Notes under the pieces: generated by a model
Seen by the model: the letters and a program-made list of their open reading frames with translations, nothing else
The model's database searches: none
Told to the model about the DNA's origin: nothing
In this document: positions 28,143 to 36,932 of the stretch, one piece after another
How the letters are laid out: the number at the start of each line of letters is the position of its first letter
Position numbering within the stretch: the first letter of the stretch is position 1
Assembly: GCF_038725785.1 (NCBI RefSeq)
Contig: NZ_CP109796.1
Location: 5,642,501 to 5,706,500, forward strand
Length of the DNA stretch: 64,000 nt
Source of the DNA: Termitidicoccus mucosus
GTDB lineage: Bacteria > Verrucomicrobiota > Verrucomicrobiia > Opitutales > Opitutaceae
Reading direction: 5' to 3'
Position numbers and translations under genes: made by a program

Positions 28143-29216
28143 ATGACCAAATCAGACAAACCATCCGAGGCGTCAATGGCAGAGCGGGAAGAATGCCAGC
28201 GGGACCCGCGACCGCGGACGGTCGTGTTGCAGCAGTATGCGGGCATCGGCGATTTCATCTGGCATATTCCTTATTTTCGCGAGGCGGCCCGTCGCAGCCG
28301 GGACGGGCGGGTGTCGGTGATTTCCCAGCCCTCCACGCTCGCCCGCGAGCTGCTGGCGCACGAGCCTTGGGTCGAGGAGGTGATTTATTACGATCACCGC
28401 CGGCGCAAGCATGACCGCGCCACCTCGCGCAAGCACGCGGGCCTCCTCGGAATGTGGAAAATGGCGCGGGAGCTGCGGGAACGGCGGTTTGACCGCGCGC
28501 TGTTTTTCACGCACCGGCCCAATCGCGCGGTGGTGGCCTGGCTGGCGGGCATCCCGCGGCGCTCGGCTTATGGGTTTGGGTGGTTGCAGCGTTTGTTTTT
28601 AACGGAAGGCCCGTTCATCAAACCGTATCAAGGGCCGTCGCTGGAGGTGTATCGGAATGCAACCGCTTTTGCGATTGCGCACGGGCTGAGCACCGGGCCG
28701 ATTGTGCCGAAGCTGGCGGTGCCTCCGGCGGTGGTGGAAAAAATGCGGCACGAACTCGCCGGGCTGCCGCAGCCGTTTTATGCGTTTGCGATCGGGACGT
28801 CCGAGCCGCGCAAGCAGTGGGGGAAACAAAACTTCATCGCGCTCGCCACGGAATTGATCAAACAGGGGAAAGGCGTTTTGCTCACGGGCGGGCCGGGCGA
28901 GGACGGCCTGGCTTGCGAGATCGAGGCCGGCGTGCCCGCGGAGTTGCGCGGGGCGATCGCGCATTTGACGAGGGCGCACATTTTGGAAAGCGCCGCGGCG
29001 TTGAGCCTGGCCCGGGCCTGTGTCGGCAACGACACCGCGGCCGTCAACCTGTCCGTCGCGTGCAACCGGCCCGCCTACGTCGTGCTCGGGGCGCGCAAGC
29101 TCATCGATCACGATCCGCTGGTCCATATGCTGACCGCGCCCAGGTTGTCGGACATCACGGTGGCGGACGTGCTGGCGCTGATCCGGCGCACGGAGGAGGC
29201 GGATGGCGCGGCGTAG
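28143..29216 (+). CDS. Glycosyltransferase family 9 (heptosyltransferase-like)
   Basis: 357-residue GT-B enzyme of the LPS heptosyltransferase family. The N-terminal domain has VVLQQYAGIGDFIWHIPYFR (GxGDxI-x-PxL type). The C-terminal donor-binding part shows FAIGTSEPRKQWGKQNFIAL, VLLTGGPGED and ARACVGNDTAAVNLSVACNR, in the place of the usual DTGxxHLA motif. Start ATG 28143 (MTKSDKPSEASMAEREECQR) is preferred; the longer frame runs through a heptad repeat. It opens a cluster of envelope glycan genes; acceptor and donor are unknown. Confidence 0.87.
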   Translation: MTKSDKPSEASMAEREECQRDPRPRTVVLQQYAGIGDFIWHIPYFREAARRSRDGRVSVISQPSTLARELLAHEPWVEEVIYYDHRRRKHDRATSRKHAGLLGMWKMARELRERRFDRALFFTHRPNRAVVAWLAGIPRRSAYGFGWLQRLFLTEGPFIKPYQGPSLEVYRNATAFAIAHGLSTGPIVPKLAVPPAVVEKMRHELAGLPQPFYAFAIGTSEPRKQWGKQNFIALATELIKQGKGVLLTGGPGEDGLACEIEAGVPAELRGAIAHLTRAHILESAAALSLARACVGNDTAAVNLSVACNRPAYVVLGARKLIDHDPLVHMLTAPRLSDITVADVLALIRRTEEADGAA

Positions 29217-29269
29217 CGCCGGCGGCCTGCCTTCATTGTTTTATCGCGCGAAGCACTTGTTTATTTGAG

Positions 29270-29337
29270 AAGTCAGCGGCGCTTCGCGCCTTCGGTCTCG
29301 ACGGCAGGCAGGGATGCCCGCGCTACGTGCTGTCGTG
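29270..29337. repeat. Partial family D element (half copy)
   Basis: Contains tcagcggcgcttcgcgcctt and gacggcaggcagggatgccc..., the right half of the elements at 42162-42315 and 62617-62764. It overlaps the 3' end of the LpxL-like gene (29323) and supplies its last codons (KHDST region). Confidence 0.75.
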
Positions 29338-30858
29338 TTTTCCCGAATACGTCCAGCCCCCATCATCTCGTTCCGGCTTCAGCTCCGGTTCGCGGGGCAG
29401 GCCGAGCGATTCCCACCATTGTTCCCACAGCCGGACTTGCGAGGGCGCGGGGTGATCGCCGGAGACATCGCCGGGCGGGGGCGACCAGGTGTGCGTGAGA
29501 TGCGGGCGTCGGCGGCCCGGCGCGCACAGGCCGAAACGCTGGGGCGCGTTGATGAGGCGTGCCTCGCGGTCGGCCCCGGCGGAGTTTTCAAGCAGGATGT
29601 GTGTATCCGGAAATTCATTACGGAGGCTGCGGACGAGGCGGCGCCGGGCCGGGCCGGGCGCCGGCAGAAAAATGACTTTGTCGGCGGCGGCACCAGCGCC
29701 GAGATTGTAACCCATTAGGTTACAAGTTGCCCCGGCGGTTGTGCCCGGGGTGGCGCCGGCGGTTGCGGGCGGGCCGGCGAGCGCGGCCTCGGCGAGCAGC
29801 GTGATCTCCGCGTCGGGGCGCGAGCGTCGCAGGCGGCGGAGCAGCGGGAGGGCGGCGGCGCAGGCGTCGCGGTCGCCGGGCATGGTGATCCAGAAACGGG
29901 CGCGGCGCGGCATGGTGGCGCGGGTGAGGCCGCGGGCGGCGAGGTCGGCGTCGAGCAGGTCGCGTTTGGCCTCAAGGCGGAGACGTTGCCAGGGCGCATC
30001 CTGCGTGCGCCAGCGCCCGTGGCTCCAGAGCCAGGAGGCGCGGAATTCCTCATCGCCGGACAGCAGCGTTTCCAGCCAGCGATTGAGCGCGAGCGTGACC
30101 CCGGCGGAGGTGCCGTCGGAGTCGATTTCCACCGCCTCGAAACGCATGGTCCAGAAACCGAGGCGTCGCGGGTAGAAGACCACCACCTTCGCGCCGAACT
30201 TTTCCGCGAGCATCCCGGCGAGTTCGCTGGTGGAGCAGACTCGTCCGAGCAGGAGGGTGAGCGCGCCGTTGCCGCCGGCATTCTGGTCGAAGAGGAGGCT
30301 CACGATGCCGCCGCGGCGCATGATGCGAAACGCGTCCTGGAGACCGTTTTTGCGCGAGAGCAGGAGCACGCCGTGGCGTTCGCGGGTTTGCTTCACCCAG
30401 GCGTTGAGCACGGGGTTCTTGAGCGGGCGGAATATGACGCCGGTGCCGGCGATTCCGGGGCAAAGCAGGCCGAGCCAGGTGAGGCATTCCCAGTAGGCGA
30501 AATGCAGCGTGCCGATGAGGAGCGGGCGGCTTTCTCCTGCCGCGGCGCGCGCGCGCATGATGGCTTCGAGTTCGGGTGAAAGCCGGGCCATGCGGCGGAT
30601 CCGGGTTTCGGAAAAGAACGGCGACGCAAGCGAAAGCATGCCGGTCTCGATGAGCCGCACGCAACTCAGGCGGGCGACATGCGCGTGCCATGCGCGCGGA
30701 CGATCGGGAAAGGCGTGATGCAGGTTGGAAAAAAGCAGGCTGCGGCGCTTGGGGATGAGCAGGATCACGCGTCCGAGCAGCCCCGCCAGCAGGCGCAGGA
30801 GAACGTGCGGTGTGCGGGCCACCAGCCAGCCGGTTGCATGGATGAGCAGTTTGATCAC
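29323..30858 (-). CDS. LpxL/HtrB-like lipid A acyltransferase fused to a GT9-like N-terminal domain
   Basis: About 511 residues from the GTG at 30858 (first residues MIKLLIHATGWLVARTPHVL); the frame stays open to 30984. The first 300 residues are a lysophospholipid/lipid A acyltransferase: membrane helix, RRSLLFSNLHHAFPDRP, catalytic HFAYWE (H-x4-E), GVIFRPLKNPVLN, RHGVLLLSRKNGLQDAFRIM and DQNAGGNGA. The rest (about 330-470) resembles the first half of a heptosyltransferase: FWITMPGDRDACAAALPLLR, DAEITLLAEAALAG, DKVIFLPAPG, ILLENSAGADREARLINAPQ, RPHLTHTW. The donor-binding half is missing. It sits between two GT9 genes, fitting a lipid A/core context. Confidence 0.82.
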   Translation of the reverse strand: MIKLLIHATGWLVARTPHVLLRLLAGLLGRVILLIPKRRSLLFSNLHHAFPDRPRAWHAHVARLSCVRLIETGMLSLASPFFSETRIRRMARLSPELEAIMRARAAAGESRPLLIGTLHFAYWECLTWLGLLCPGIAGTGVIFRPLKNPVLNAWVKQTRERHGVLLLSRKNGLQDAFRIMRRGGIVSLLFDQNAGGNGALTLLLGRVCSTSELAGMLAEKFGAKVVVFYPRRLGFWTMRFEAVEIDSDGTSAGVTLALNRWLETLLSGDEEFRASWLWSHGRWRTQDAPWQRLRLEAKRDLLDADLAARGLTRATMPRRARFWITMPGDRDACAAALPLLRRLRRSRPDAEITLLAEAALAGPPATAGATPGTTAGATCNLMGYNLGAGAAADKVIFLPAPGPARRRLVRSLRNEFPDTHILLENSAGADREARLINAPQRFGLCAPGRRRPHLTHTWSPPPGDVSGDHPAPSQVRLWEQWWESLGLPREPELKPERDDGGWTYSGKHDST

Positions 30859-30978
30859 ACGGGAATGGAAAGAGAGAGCGGACAAAATGAGGGACAAATT
30901 CGCGAATGTTTTTTCGGCATAAATCGGTGCGAGTCGATTTATATCGCGGCCATGGACGGCGCCGCGGCGGGTGCGGGG

Positions 30979-31118
30979 GTGCAACTCAAAGTGATGTCAC
31001 CGCCGGAATCTTTCCTCTTTATTCTTTATCTTTCCTCTTTCTCCCTGCCGTGCCTGACGAAAGATAAAGATAAAGAGGAAAGAAGAAAGAGGGAGTGACA
31101 CAACTTTGAGTTACACCC
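30979..31118. mobile_element. MITE-like element, GTGCAACTCAAAG shell (copy 2)
   Basis: Left end gtgcaactcaaagtgatgtc, right end reverse complement gggtgtaactcaaagttgtg. Flanked by the direct repeat ggtgcgggg at 30970-30978 and 31119-31127 (possible 9-bp target duplication). Core: pyrimidine heptads ctttcct-ctttatt-ctttatc facing gaaagataaagataaagagg. Occupies most of the gap between the divergent LpxL-like and GT9 genes. Confidence 0.9.
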
Positions 31119-31167
31119 GGTGCGGGGCTCGCGAAAAGATTCTTGCCGGGGACGGAGCCCCGCGGGC

Positions 31168-32289
31168 ATGAATCAGGCCATGCCGCCGCATCCCGAGCAT
31201 GACCGCGCCGCCGCGCCCCGCACGATTTGCCTCGTACGTTTGTCGGCGCTGGGCGACGTGGTGATGGTGTCTCCGCTGATAAAAATGATCCGGCGAGAAT
31301 GGCCCGCGGCAAAAATCACGTGGGTGATTGGCAAGGCCGCGCATCCCGCCGTCGCGTCGTTGGGGCGTTTGGGCGTCGAGTTCGTCGTGATCGACAAGCC
31401 GCGCGGGGTGCGGGATTATCTGGCGTTGCGCCGGCGGCTGGCCGGTCGTCATTTTGACGCGCTGCTTTGCTTGCAGGCGAGCTGGCGGGCGAATCTGATC
31501 TATCCCTGCATCCGCGCCCGGAGAAAAATCGGCTACGGGCGCGACCGGGCAAAGGATTGCCACGCGTGGTTCGTGCGCGAGACGCTGCCGCCACCGCCGG
31601 GGCCGGCGCACATCCTGGACGGTTTCTTGCAATTCGGCGAGGCGCTCGGCGGCGCGCGCGCGGCGGAGGATTGCGAGGGCGCGTGGGGGTTGGAGCCGCC
31701 GCCGGAGGCGCGCGCGTGGGCGGACGGCGCGCTGCCCGCCGGCCCTTGGCTCGCGGTCGCGCCTTGCGCGAGCAAGGCCGAGCGCGACTGGCCCGCGAGC
31801 GGCTGGGCGACGGTGGCGACGCACGCGTGGCGGGCGCACCGGCTGCCCGCCGTGCTGCTGGGCGGACCGGCGGCGCGCGACGCGGCGACAGCGGCGGAGA
31901 TTCGCGCGCTGTTGCCGCCGGATTGCCCGGTGGCCGACCTGACGGGGCGCACGGACGTGCCGCGGCTGCTCGCGGCGCTGGAGCGGTGCGGGCTGCTGCT
32001 GGCGCCGGACACGGGCGCGGCGCACATCGCGCGGGCGTTTGACCGGCCCGTGGTCGGATTGTATGCCGTCGCGCCGTCAAGCCGCACCGGACCCTACCGG
32101 CGGACGGAATATTGCGTGGACAAGTTCGCCGAGGCTGTCGCGCTCGTCCACGGTCCCGGCAGCGCAAAGGCGCGCCGGGGCGCGCGCGTCCACGATCCGC
32201 GCGCGATGAGGCTGATTCGCGCGGAGGAGGTCTGCGCCGCGCTGGACAGGGCGGCGGCGGTGCCGCCGCCGTTTAAGTTGAAAGTTTAA
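31168..32289 (+). CDS. Glycosyltransferase family 9 (LPS heptosyltransferase-like)
   Basis: 373 residues, GT-B fold. TICLVRLSALGDVVMVSPLI is the classical N-terminal heptosyltransferase motif, followed by AKITWVIGK and FVVIDKPRG. The C-terminal domain has WLAVAPCASKAERDWPASGW, AVLLGGPAARD and the diagnostic LLAPDTGAAHIARAFDRPVV. Start ATG 31168 (MNQAMPPHPEHDRAAAPRTI). The last codons (PPPFKLKV) run into a heptad repeat arm that begins near 32270. First of a plus-strand run with the next two genes. Confidence 0.92.
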   Translation: MNQAMPPHPEHDRAAAPRTICLVRLSALGDVVMVSPLIKMIRREWPAAKITWVIGKAAHPAVASLGRLGVEFVVIDKPRGVRDYLALRRRLAGRHFDALLCLQASWRANLIYPCIRARRKIGYGRDRAKDCHAWFVRETLPPPPGPAHILDGFLQFGEALGGARAAEDCEGAWGLEPPPEARAWADGALPAGPWLAVAPCASKAERDWPASGWATVATHAWRAHRLPAVLLGGPAARDAATAAEIRALLPPDCPVADLTGRTDVPRLLAALERCGLLLAPDTGAAHIARAFDRPVVGLYAVAPSSRTGPYRRTEYCVDKFAEAVALVHGPGSAKARRGARVHDPRAMRLIRAEEVCAALDRAAAVPPPFKLKV

Positions 32290-32341
32290 GACCAAACCAC
32301 TGCCTGCCACTTCAACTTAAAATTTCCGCTTAAACTTAAAC
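32270..32341. repeat. Heptad palindrome, AAGTTTA type
   Basis: Left arm about 32270-32291 (tttaagttgaaagtttaag) overlaps the end of the GT9 gene and provides its stop codon. The right arm about 32311-32341 is built of cttaaac/cttaaaa units and is an imperfect complement. Could also act as a termination hairpin. Confidence 0.7.
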
Positions 32342-32414
32342 TGGCCGCGCAGCGGCCTAGCCTTGCCTTTTGGCCGGGGTGAAACTTGCCTCGGGATTCC
32401 GCTTGGATTTTTCC

Positions 32415-33260
32415 ATGACCACACTCCCCGAAAACAAACCTTCCCCGTCCGCGCCCACAATCAAGCAGGTCATCTGCATAAAATGGGGAACCGCCTACGG
32501 CGCGCGGCATGTGAACACGTTATACGCGATGGTGGCGCGCAACATCACCGGGCCGTTTCGTGTGATTTGCTTCACGGACAATGACGGCGGGATTCGCGGC
32601 GAGGTCGTGTGCCATCCGCTGCCGGCGCTGGGCTGCGAGATTCCTCCCGACGTGCCCGGCAAGTGGCCCAAGGTGGCGCTGTGGAACCGCGAGCTTTTCG
32701 GCGTCGAGGGCGTGGTCCTGTTTGTCGATCTGGATTCGGTCATCGTCGGGAACCTCGACGGCTACTTCACCCACGGTTCGCCGGACGAGGTCATCACTGC
32801 GCGCAACTGGATCAAGCCGTGGAAAAAACTCGGCCAGACCTCGGTCTTCCGCTTCAAGGTCGGCGGCCACCCTTACATGCTCGACAACCTCCACGCGGAC
32901 CCGGCGGGCGTGTCGCGGAAATACCGTTACGAGCAGCACTACGTGACCGCCGGCATCCGGGGCGGCATCAGGTTCTGGCCGGCGCCGTGGACGCGGCACT
33001 TCCGGCTGCATTGCCTGGGCTCGTGGCTGACGCGCCTGTTGCGCGCGCCTGTGCTGCCGCCGGGGGCGAAAGTCGTCACTTTCGCAGGCGGCACCAAGGT
33101 CGAGCAGGCCATCACCGGACGTTGCGCCGGACGCGATGGCACGGGCACGCTCGGGGAGCATTTGCGCTGGGTGTTCGGGCAGGGGGGCTCCGGCTGGGTG
33201 CGGCGGTTGAAGGATTACATGAAGCCGGCGGAGTGGGTCGCCCTGCACTGGCGGGAATGA
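32415..33260 (+). CDS. Putative glycosyltransferase (DxD, nucleotide-sugar transferase fold)
   Basis: 281 residues. IKQVICIKWGTAYGARHVNT and LYAMVARNITGPFRVICFTD form the N-terminal part; GVEGVVLFVDLDSVIVGNLD carries a DLDSV acidic motif similar to the DxD of GT-A enzymes. KWPKVALWNRELF precedes it. This pattern occurs in a family of bacterial proteins usually annotated as hypothetical or glycosyltransferase. Start ATG 32415 (MTTLPENKPSPSAPTIKQVI). Position among GT9 and GT25 genes supports a role in surface glycan assembly; the sugar is unknown. Confidence 0.7.
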   Translation: MTTLPENKPSPSAPTIKQVICIKWGTAYGARHVNTLYAMVARNITGPFRVICFTDNDGGIRGEVVCHPLPALGCEIPPDVPGKWPKVALWNRELFGVEGVVLFVDLDSVIVGNLDGYFTHGSPDEVITARNWIKPWKKLGQTSVFRFKVGGHPYMLDNLHADPAGVSRKYRYEQHYVTAGIRGGIRFWPAPWTRHFRLHCLGSWLTRLLRAPVLPPGAKVVTFAGGTKVEQAITGRCAGRDGTGTLGEHLRWVFGQGGSGWVRRLKDYMKPAEWVALHWRE

Positions 33261-33331
33261 GGACGCGCTTGAAAATTAGGCGTGAATCCGCCGCGCCTTC
33301 CGCCTAGGTTTTGCGGTTTCCCATTTTCATC

Positions 33332-34603
33332 ATGCTCGATCCCAAACTGCTTCGCGAGTCGCCGGACATTGTCCGCGCCGCCATTGCCAAGAAACATCTC
33401 GATGTTGATCTCGACGCCGTGCTCGCGCTCGACGCCGGCTGGCGCGCGCTTTTGCAGGAAGTCGAACAGCTCCGTTCCGCGCAAAAGGCGACCAACAACG
33501 ACATGGCGAGGCTGCCCAAGGGCTCGCCCGAGTTTCAGGCCAAGGTTGGCGAAATGAAGGCGGTCTCCGCCAAGGTGAAGGAGCGCGAAGCCGCGCTGAA
33601 GACCGCCGAGGAGAAATGCCGCGTCGCCATGCTCGCGCTGCCGAACATTCCGCACGCCAGCGTGCCCGAGGGGCGCACCCCCGAGGAAAACGTCGTTTTT
33701 TCCACGCACGGAGACCCCGCGGGCGCGTCGCCGCACGCCCGGCCGCACTACGAGATCCCGAATTTCAAAAACCTCTTCGATTTCGACCGCGGCGCGAAGG
33801 TCACCGGCGCGGGATTTCCGTTCTACGTCGGCGACGGCGCGCGGCTCGTCCGGGCGCTGCTGCATTTCTTTTTGGACGAGGCGGGCAAGGCCGGCTACAC
33901 GGAGGTCAACCCGCCCATATTCGTCAACGCCGCCAGCGCCACCGCCGTCGGCCAGCTTCCCGACAAGGAAGGCATGATGTATGAGACGGTGTCCGACAGC
34001 TTTTACGCCATTCCGACCGCCGAGACGCCGCTGACCAACTTCTTCCGCGACGAGATCCTCGAGGAGACCGCGTTGCCGGTTTACCGCTGCGCGGCCACCC
34101 CGTGTTTCCGCCGCGAGGCGGGCAGCTACGGCAAGGACGTGCGCGGCCTGAACCGCCTGCACCAGTTCGACAAAGTCGAGTTGCTCAAATGGGTGCACCC
34201 GTCGAAAAGCTACGAGGAGCACGACAAGCTCCGCGACGACGCCGGGCGCCTCCTGCAAAAGCTCGGGCTGCCCTACCGCGTCCTGTTGATGTGCGGCGGT
34301 GATCTCGGTTTTGCCCAGGCGAAGAAATACGACATCGAAGTCTGGGCCGCCGGGCAAAAGCGCTGGCTGGAGGTGTCGAGCTGCTCGAATTTCGAGGCGT
34401 TTCAGGCGCGCCGGGCGCAAATTCGTTTCCGCTCGAAGGAAACCGGCAAACCCGAACTCGTCCACACGCTCAACGGCTCCGGCCTTGCCGTGCCGCGCGT
34501 GCTTGCCGCGATTCTGGAAAACAACCTCCAGGCCGACGGCACGGTGAAGATCCCCGCGGCGCTGGCACCGTATTTCGGAAAAGACACACTGAGTTTTGCA
34601 TAA
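33332..34603 (+). CDS. serS: Seryl-tRNA synthetase
   Basis: Class II aminoacyl-tRNA synthetase, 423 residues, normal length. The N-terminal coiled-coil arm (about residues 30-105) is followed by motif 1 in the FYVGDGARLVRALLHFFLDE region, TxE serine-binding loop PTAETPLTNFFRDEIL, motif 2 CFRREAGSYGKDVRGLNRLH and motif 3 NGSGLAVPRVLAAILENN. Start ATG 33332 (MLDPKLLRESPDIVRAAIAK) matches the family. It lies inside the glycan cluster and its stop is 12 bp before the GT25 gene, so read-through expression is likely. Confidence 0.97.
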   Translation: MLDPKLLRESPDIVRAAIAKKHLDVDLDAVLALDAGWRALLQEVEQLRSAQKATNNDMARLPKGSPEFQAKVGEMKAVSAKVKEREAALKTAEEKCRVAMLALPNIPHASVPEGRTPEENVVFSTHGDPAGASPHARPHYEIPNFKNLFDFDRGAKVTGAGFPFYVGDGARLVRALLHFFLDEAGKAGYTEVNPPIFVNAASATAVGQLPDKEGMMYETVSDSFYAIPTAETPLTNFFRDEILEETALPVYRCAATPCFRREAGSYGKDVRGLNRLHQFDKVELLKWVHPSKSYEEHDKLRDDAGRLLQKLGLPYRVLLMCGGDLGFAQAKKYDIEVWAAGQKRWLEVSSCSNFEAFQARRAQIRFRSKETGKPELVHTLNGSGLAVPRVLAAILENNLQADGTVKIPAALAPYFGKDTLSFA

Positions 34604-34615
34604 CCAGAAGATGCC

Positions 34616-35356
34616 ATGCGGGTTTTCGTGATCAACCTCCCTCTCCGCAACGACAAGAGAGAGAACATGCTCAGGCAGGGTGAGAAGCATGGCATCCCGC
34701 TGGAGATGATCGAGGCCGTGAACGGGAAGGCTTTTTCGGAAGACCAACTCAGGGAACTCGCCTGGGATTACCCCGCATGCTGCCTGACTCCGGGGGTGAT
34801 AGGCTGCGCGCTCAGTCATCTCAAAATATACAAGAAGATGGTGGACGAGGGAATCGGCCTCGCCCTGGTTTTGGAGGACGATGCGATTCTGCAGGAGGCT
34901 CTTCCGCGTGTCCTGGGCGAATTGGAGGCGATTGACAAGAACGACGAGGCAAAAATCTATCTCCTCTCGTCTCATTACTATAAATCCGGCCCGGCCCGGA
35001 ATATTGCCGGAGGGTATTCCATCCGCAAATTCGTCGATGGCTCCCAAGGGCACGGCTATGTGTTGAATCTAAAGGCGGCCGATGCGTTATACGCAAACCT
35101 GCGCCCGGTCAAATGGGAGGCGGACAAATGGTATTATTTCGGGGAGATGGGGCTGGTGTCTGTATACTGTGTGGTCCCTCATGTCGTCGGGGTGGACGGC
35201 GGGTCGGAAAAATCGGACCTTTACGCGGAGCGTGCCCTGCTAAATAAAAAACGACGGACCTATTTGCGGAAATTGAAAGGCGTCGTTCGAATGCGCAGAC
35301 GACTGGAAAAACTCGCCTGGAAAATATTCAGGCGGCCGGTCCTAAGAAAAAGCTAG
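34616..35356 (+). CDS. Glycosyltransferase family 25 (LPS biosynthesis)
   Basis: 246 residues. Starts MRVFVINLPLRNDKRENMLR, the GT25 N-terminal motif, and has TPGVIGCALSHLKIYKKMVD followed by the LALVLEDDAIL acidic motif that binds nucleotide sugar. GHGYVLNLKAADAL lies further on. Such enzymes (LgtB/Lex1-like) add galactose or similar sugars to LPS or glycoproteins. The DNA is noticeably richer in A/T than serS, a change that continues to about 38350. Confidence 0.88.
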   Translation: MRVFVINLPLRNDKRENMLRQGEKHGIPLEMIEAVNGKAFSEDQLRELAWDYPACCLTPGVIGCALSHLKIYKKMVDEGIGLALVLEDDAILQEALPRVLGELEAIDKNDEAKIYLLSSHYYKSGPARNIAGGYSIRKFVDGSQGHGYVLNLKAADALYANLRPVKWEADKWYYFGEMGLVSVYCVVPHVVGVDGGSEKSDLYAERALLNKKRRTYLRKLKGVVRMRRRLEKLAWKIFRRPVLRKS

Positions 35357-35395
35357 AGTTCATCGCCATCTCCGGCGCTCTCATTATAAATAAGC

Positions 35396-36610
35396 ATGGA
35401 TCCTCAAAATATGCCCTTTCATGCCACGGTGGCCTTGGTTGACTGGACGATGCCAGGGCATCACGACACTTACATGCGTTTGTTTATCCGCACATTGCTT
35501 GATAGCGGACATCAAGTTATTGCTCTCTGGCCGGCCCCCGAACAGCTTTTGGATTCGGAGAAATTACAGCACGAAACCACAAGCGGCGAAAAGAAGACGC
35601 CTCGTTTTGCAACAGCGTATTTTAGCCGTTCAAAATATCCCCTTTGGCCTTCCTCGTTGCGCTATTGGGCGGAAGCAAAAACCGCGGCTAGATATATTCG
35701 GGAGGCCCTTGCCTCTTGTGAAAAACAACTGGGCGCCAAGTGCGATTTTATCTTTTTCAATACATTCTATGAAAAACAGTATTGGCTGGTAAAGGCTCTG
35801 GCAAACGCTTGTGGGCGCCCATGGTCGTTTCTATATTTGCATACCAGTTCATTGCCGCCGCATTCCTGCGAGAACCCGAATATAATGCAATTGCTGCAAC
35901 ATCCAATGTTGCGTGCCGTCGGAGTTCTGGATGAGCGGAGCATCGCACCGGGAGAATATATGACCGGGCGGAAATTCGTGCATTTTCCTGATTTTACGAA
36001 TGAAAAATATGAAGAAAACCATCCTTTTGAGCGGGATCTCCGGGCCTTCAAGGGAAACGCTCCGCTTATTCTGGCCATAGGCCACTTGCAGAAGGCAAAG
36101 GGAATTATGACACTTGCCGAACTGGCGCTAAATTCGTCCTCAAGTCATTTGAAGTTTGCCTTCGTGGGCGAGGGCCGCTTGAAGCGCGGGACGCTCCGCA
36201 GTGTGGTCAAACTATTAAGGAATAAGCCAAATGTATTGTTCAAGCTTGGGCGGATTCCTGATGGAGTTGCCTACAATGCATGCATCCACGCATCCGACAT
36301 CCTGTTTGCCGCTTACCATGACTTTGCGCACAGCAGCAACACCCTCACAAAGGCGGCTGTCTTTGAAAGACCCGTAATTGTCAGCGACGGGCATCTCATG
36401 GCCGAGCGGACGCGCAAATACAGGTTGGGCGAGATCGTAAAGCAAAAAGATCCTGAGAGCGCACTTGAAGGTATCATCAGGATAACAAATGATTATCAGG
36501 GTTGGGTAAGCCGCAATAAGCCGGAGTGGAATACCTACCGGCAATTGCACTCCACGGCGCAAATGAAATGCGCCTTCGCCTCATTGTTGAGCGCCTATGG
36601 ATTGGGCTGA
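35396..36610 (+). CDS. Glycosyltransferase family 4-like protein
   Basis: 404 residues, GT-B type. The N-terminal half has ATVALVDWTMPGHHDTYMRL; the C-terminal donor-binding half begins ILAIGHLQKAKGIMTLAELA, with FAFVGEGRLKRGTL and a FERPVIVSDGHLMAERTRKY region in place of the usual E-x7-E. Base composition is much lower in G+C than the surrounding housekeeping genes, pointing to transfer or to a variable glycan locus. 39 bp after the GT25 gene. Confidence 0.75.
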   Translation: MDPQNMPFHATVALVDWTMPGHHDTYMRLFIRTLLDSGHQVIALWPAPEQLLDSEKLQHETTSGEKKTPRFATAYFSRSKYPLWPSSLRYWAEAKTAARYIREALASCEKQLGAKCDFIFFNTFYEKQYWLVKALANACGRPWSFLYLHTSSLPPHSCENPNIMQLLQHPMLRAVGVLDERSIAPGEYMTGRKFVHFPDFTNEKYEENHPFERDLRAFKGNAPLILAIGHLQKAKGIMTLAELALNSSSSHLKFAFVGEGRLKRGTLRSVVKLLRNKPNVLFKLGRIPDGVAYNACIHASDILFAAYHDFAHSSNTLTKAAVFERPVIVSDGHLMAERTRKYRLGEIVKQKDPESALEGIIRITNDYQGWVSRNKPEWNTYRQLHSTAQMKCAFASLLSAYGLG

Positions 36611-36932
36611 CGGATTCCTTCGTTGTAGCGGCCTTATGAAATTCCCGAAAGAAATAAGATTTGACCACGAAGGGAACGATACGGTCGCGGTGCCTTTCTT
36701 GAAGTATATTTTTGGTATTTCATAACCTGATATTTGGTTTTATTTAAGAATTTATTGGATTGTATGTCATTTGTCACCAGGCTGCTGTCAAACGGATTAA
36801 TAAAATTGCGATTCAGTTTTACAATATCGCGAAACCATATGATGTGCATGCCAAAAAACGTAAAATGACATTCCCGTCTTGATGTTGATTCAAATTTATG
36901 GCAAATTAAGGAGTCTCAATTGCATAAAATAT
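36611..36932. other. AT-rich intergenic region without clear gene
   Basis: 322 bp between convergent glycosyltransferase genes. It is AT-rich and contains only a weak 71-codon minus-strand ORF (36634-36849, starting MHIIWFRDIVKLNRNFINPF) without recognisable homology. No palindromic element of the local families was seen here. Confidence 0.5.

Noticed and set aside
36634-36849. 71-codon minus-strand ORF in the AT-rich gap
   Set aside because: Short, no homology or convincing ribosome-binding site; mentioned only in the intergenic entry.
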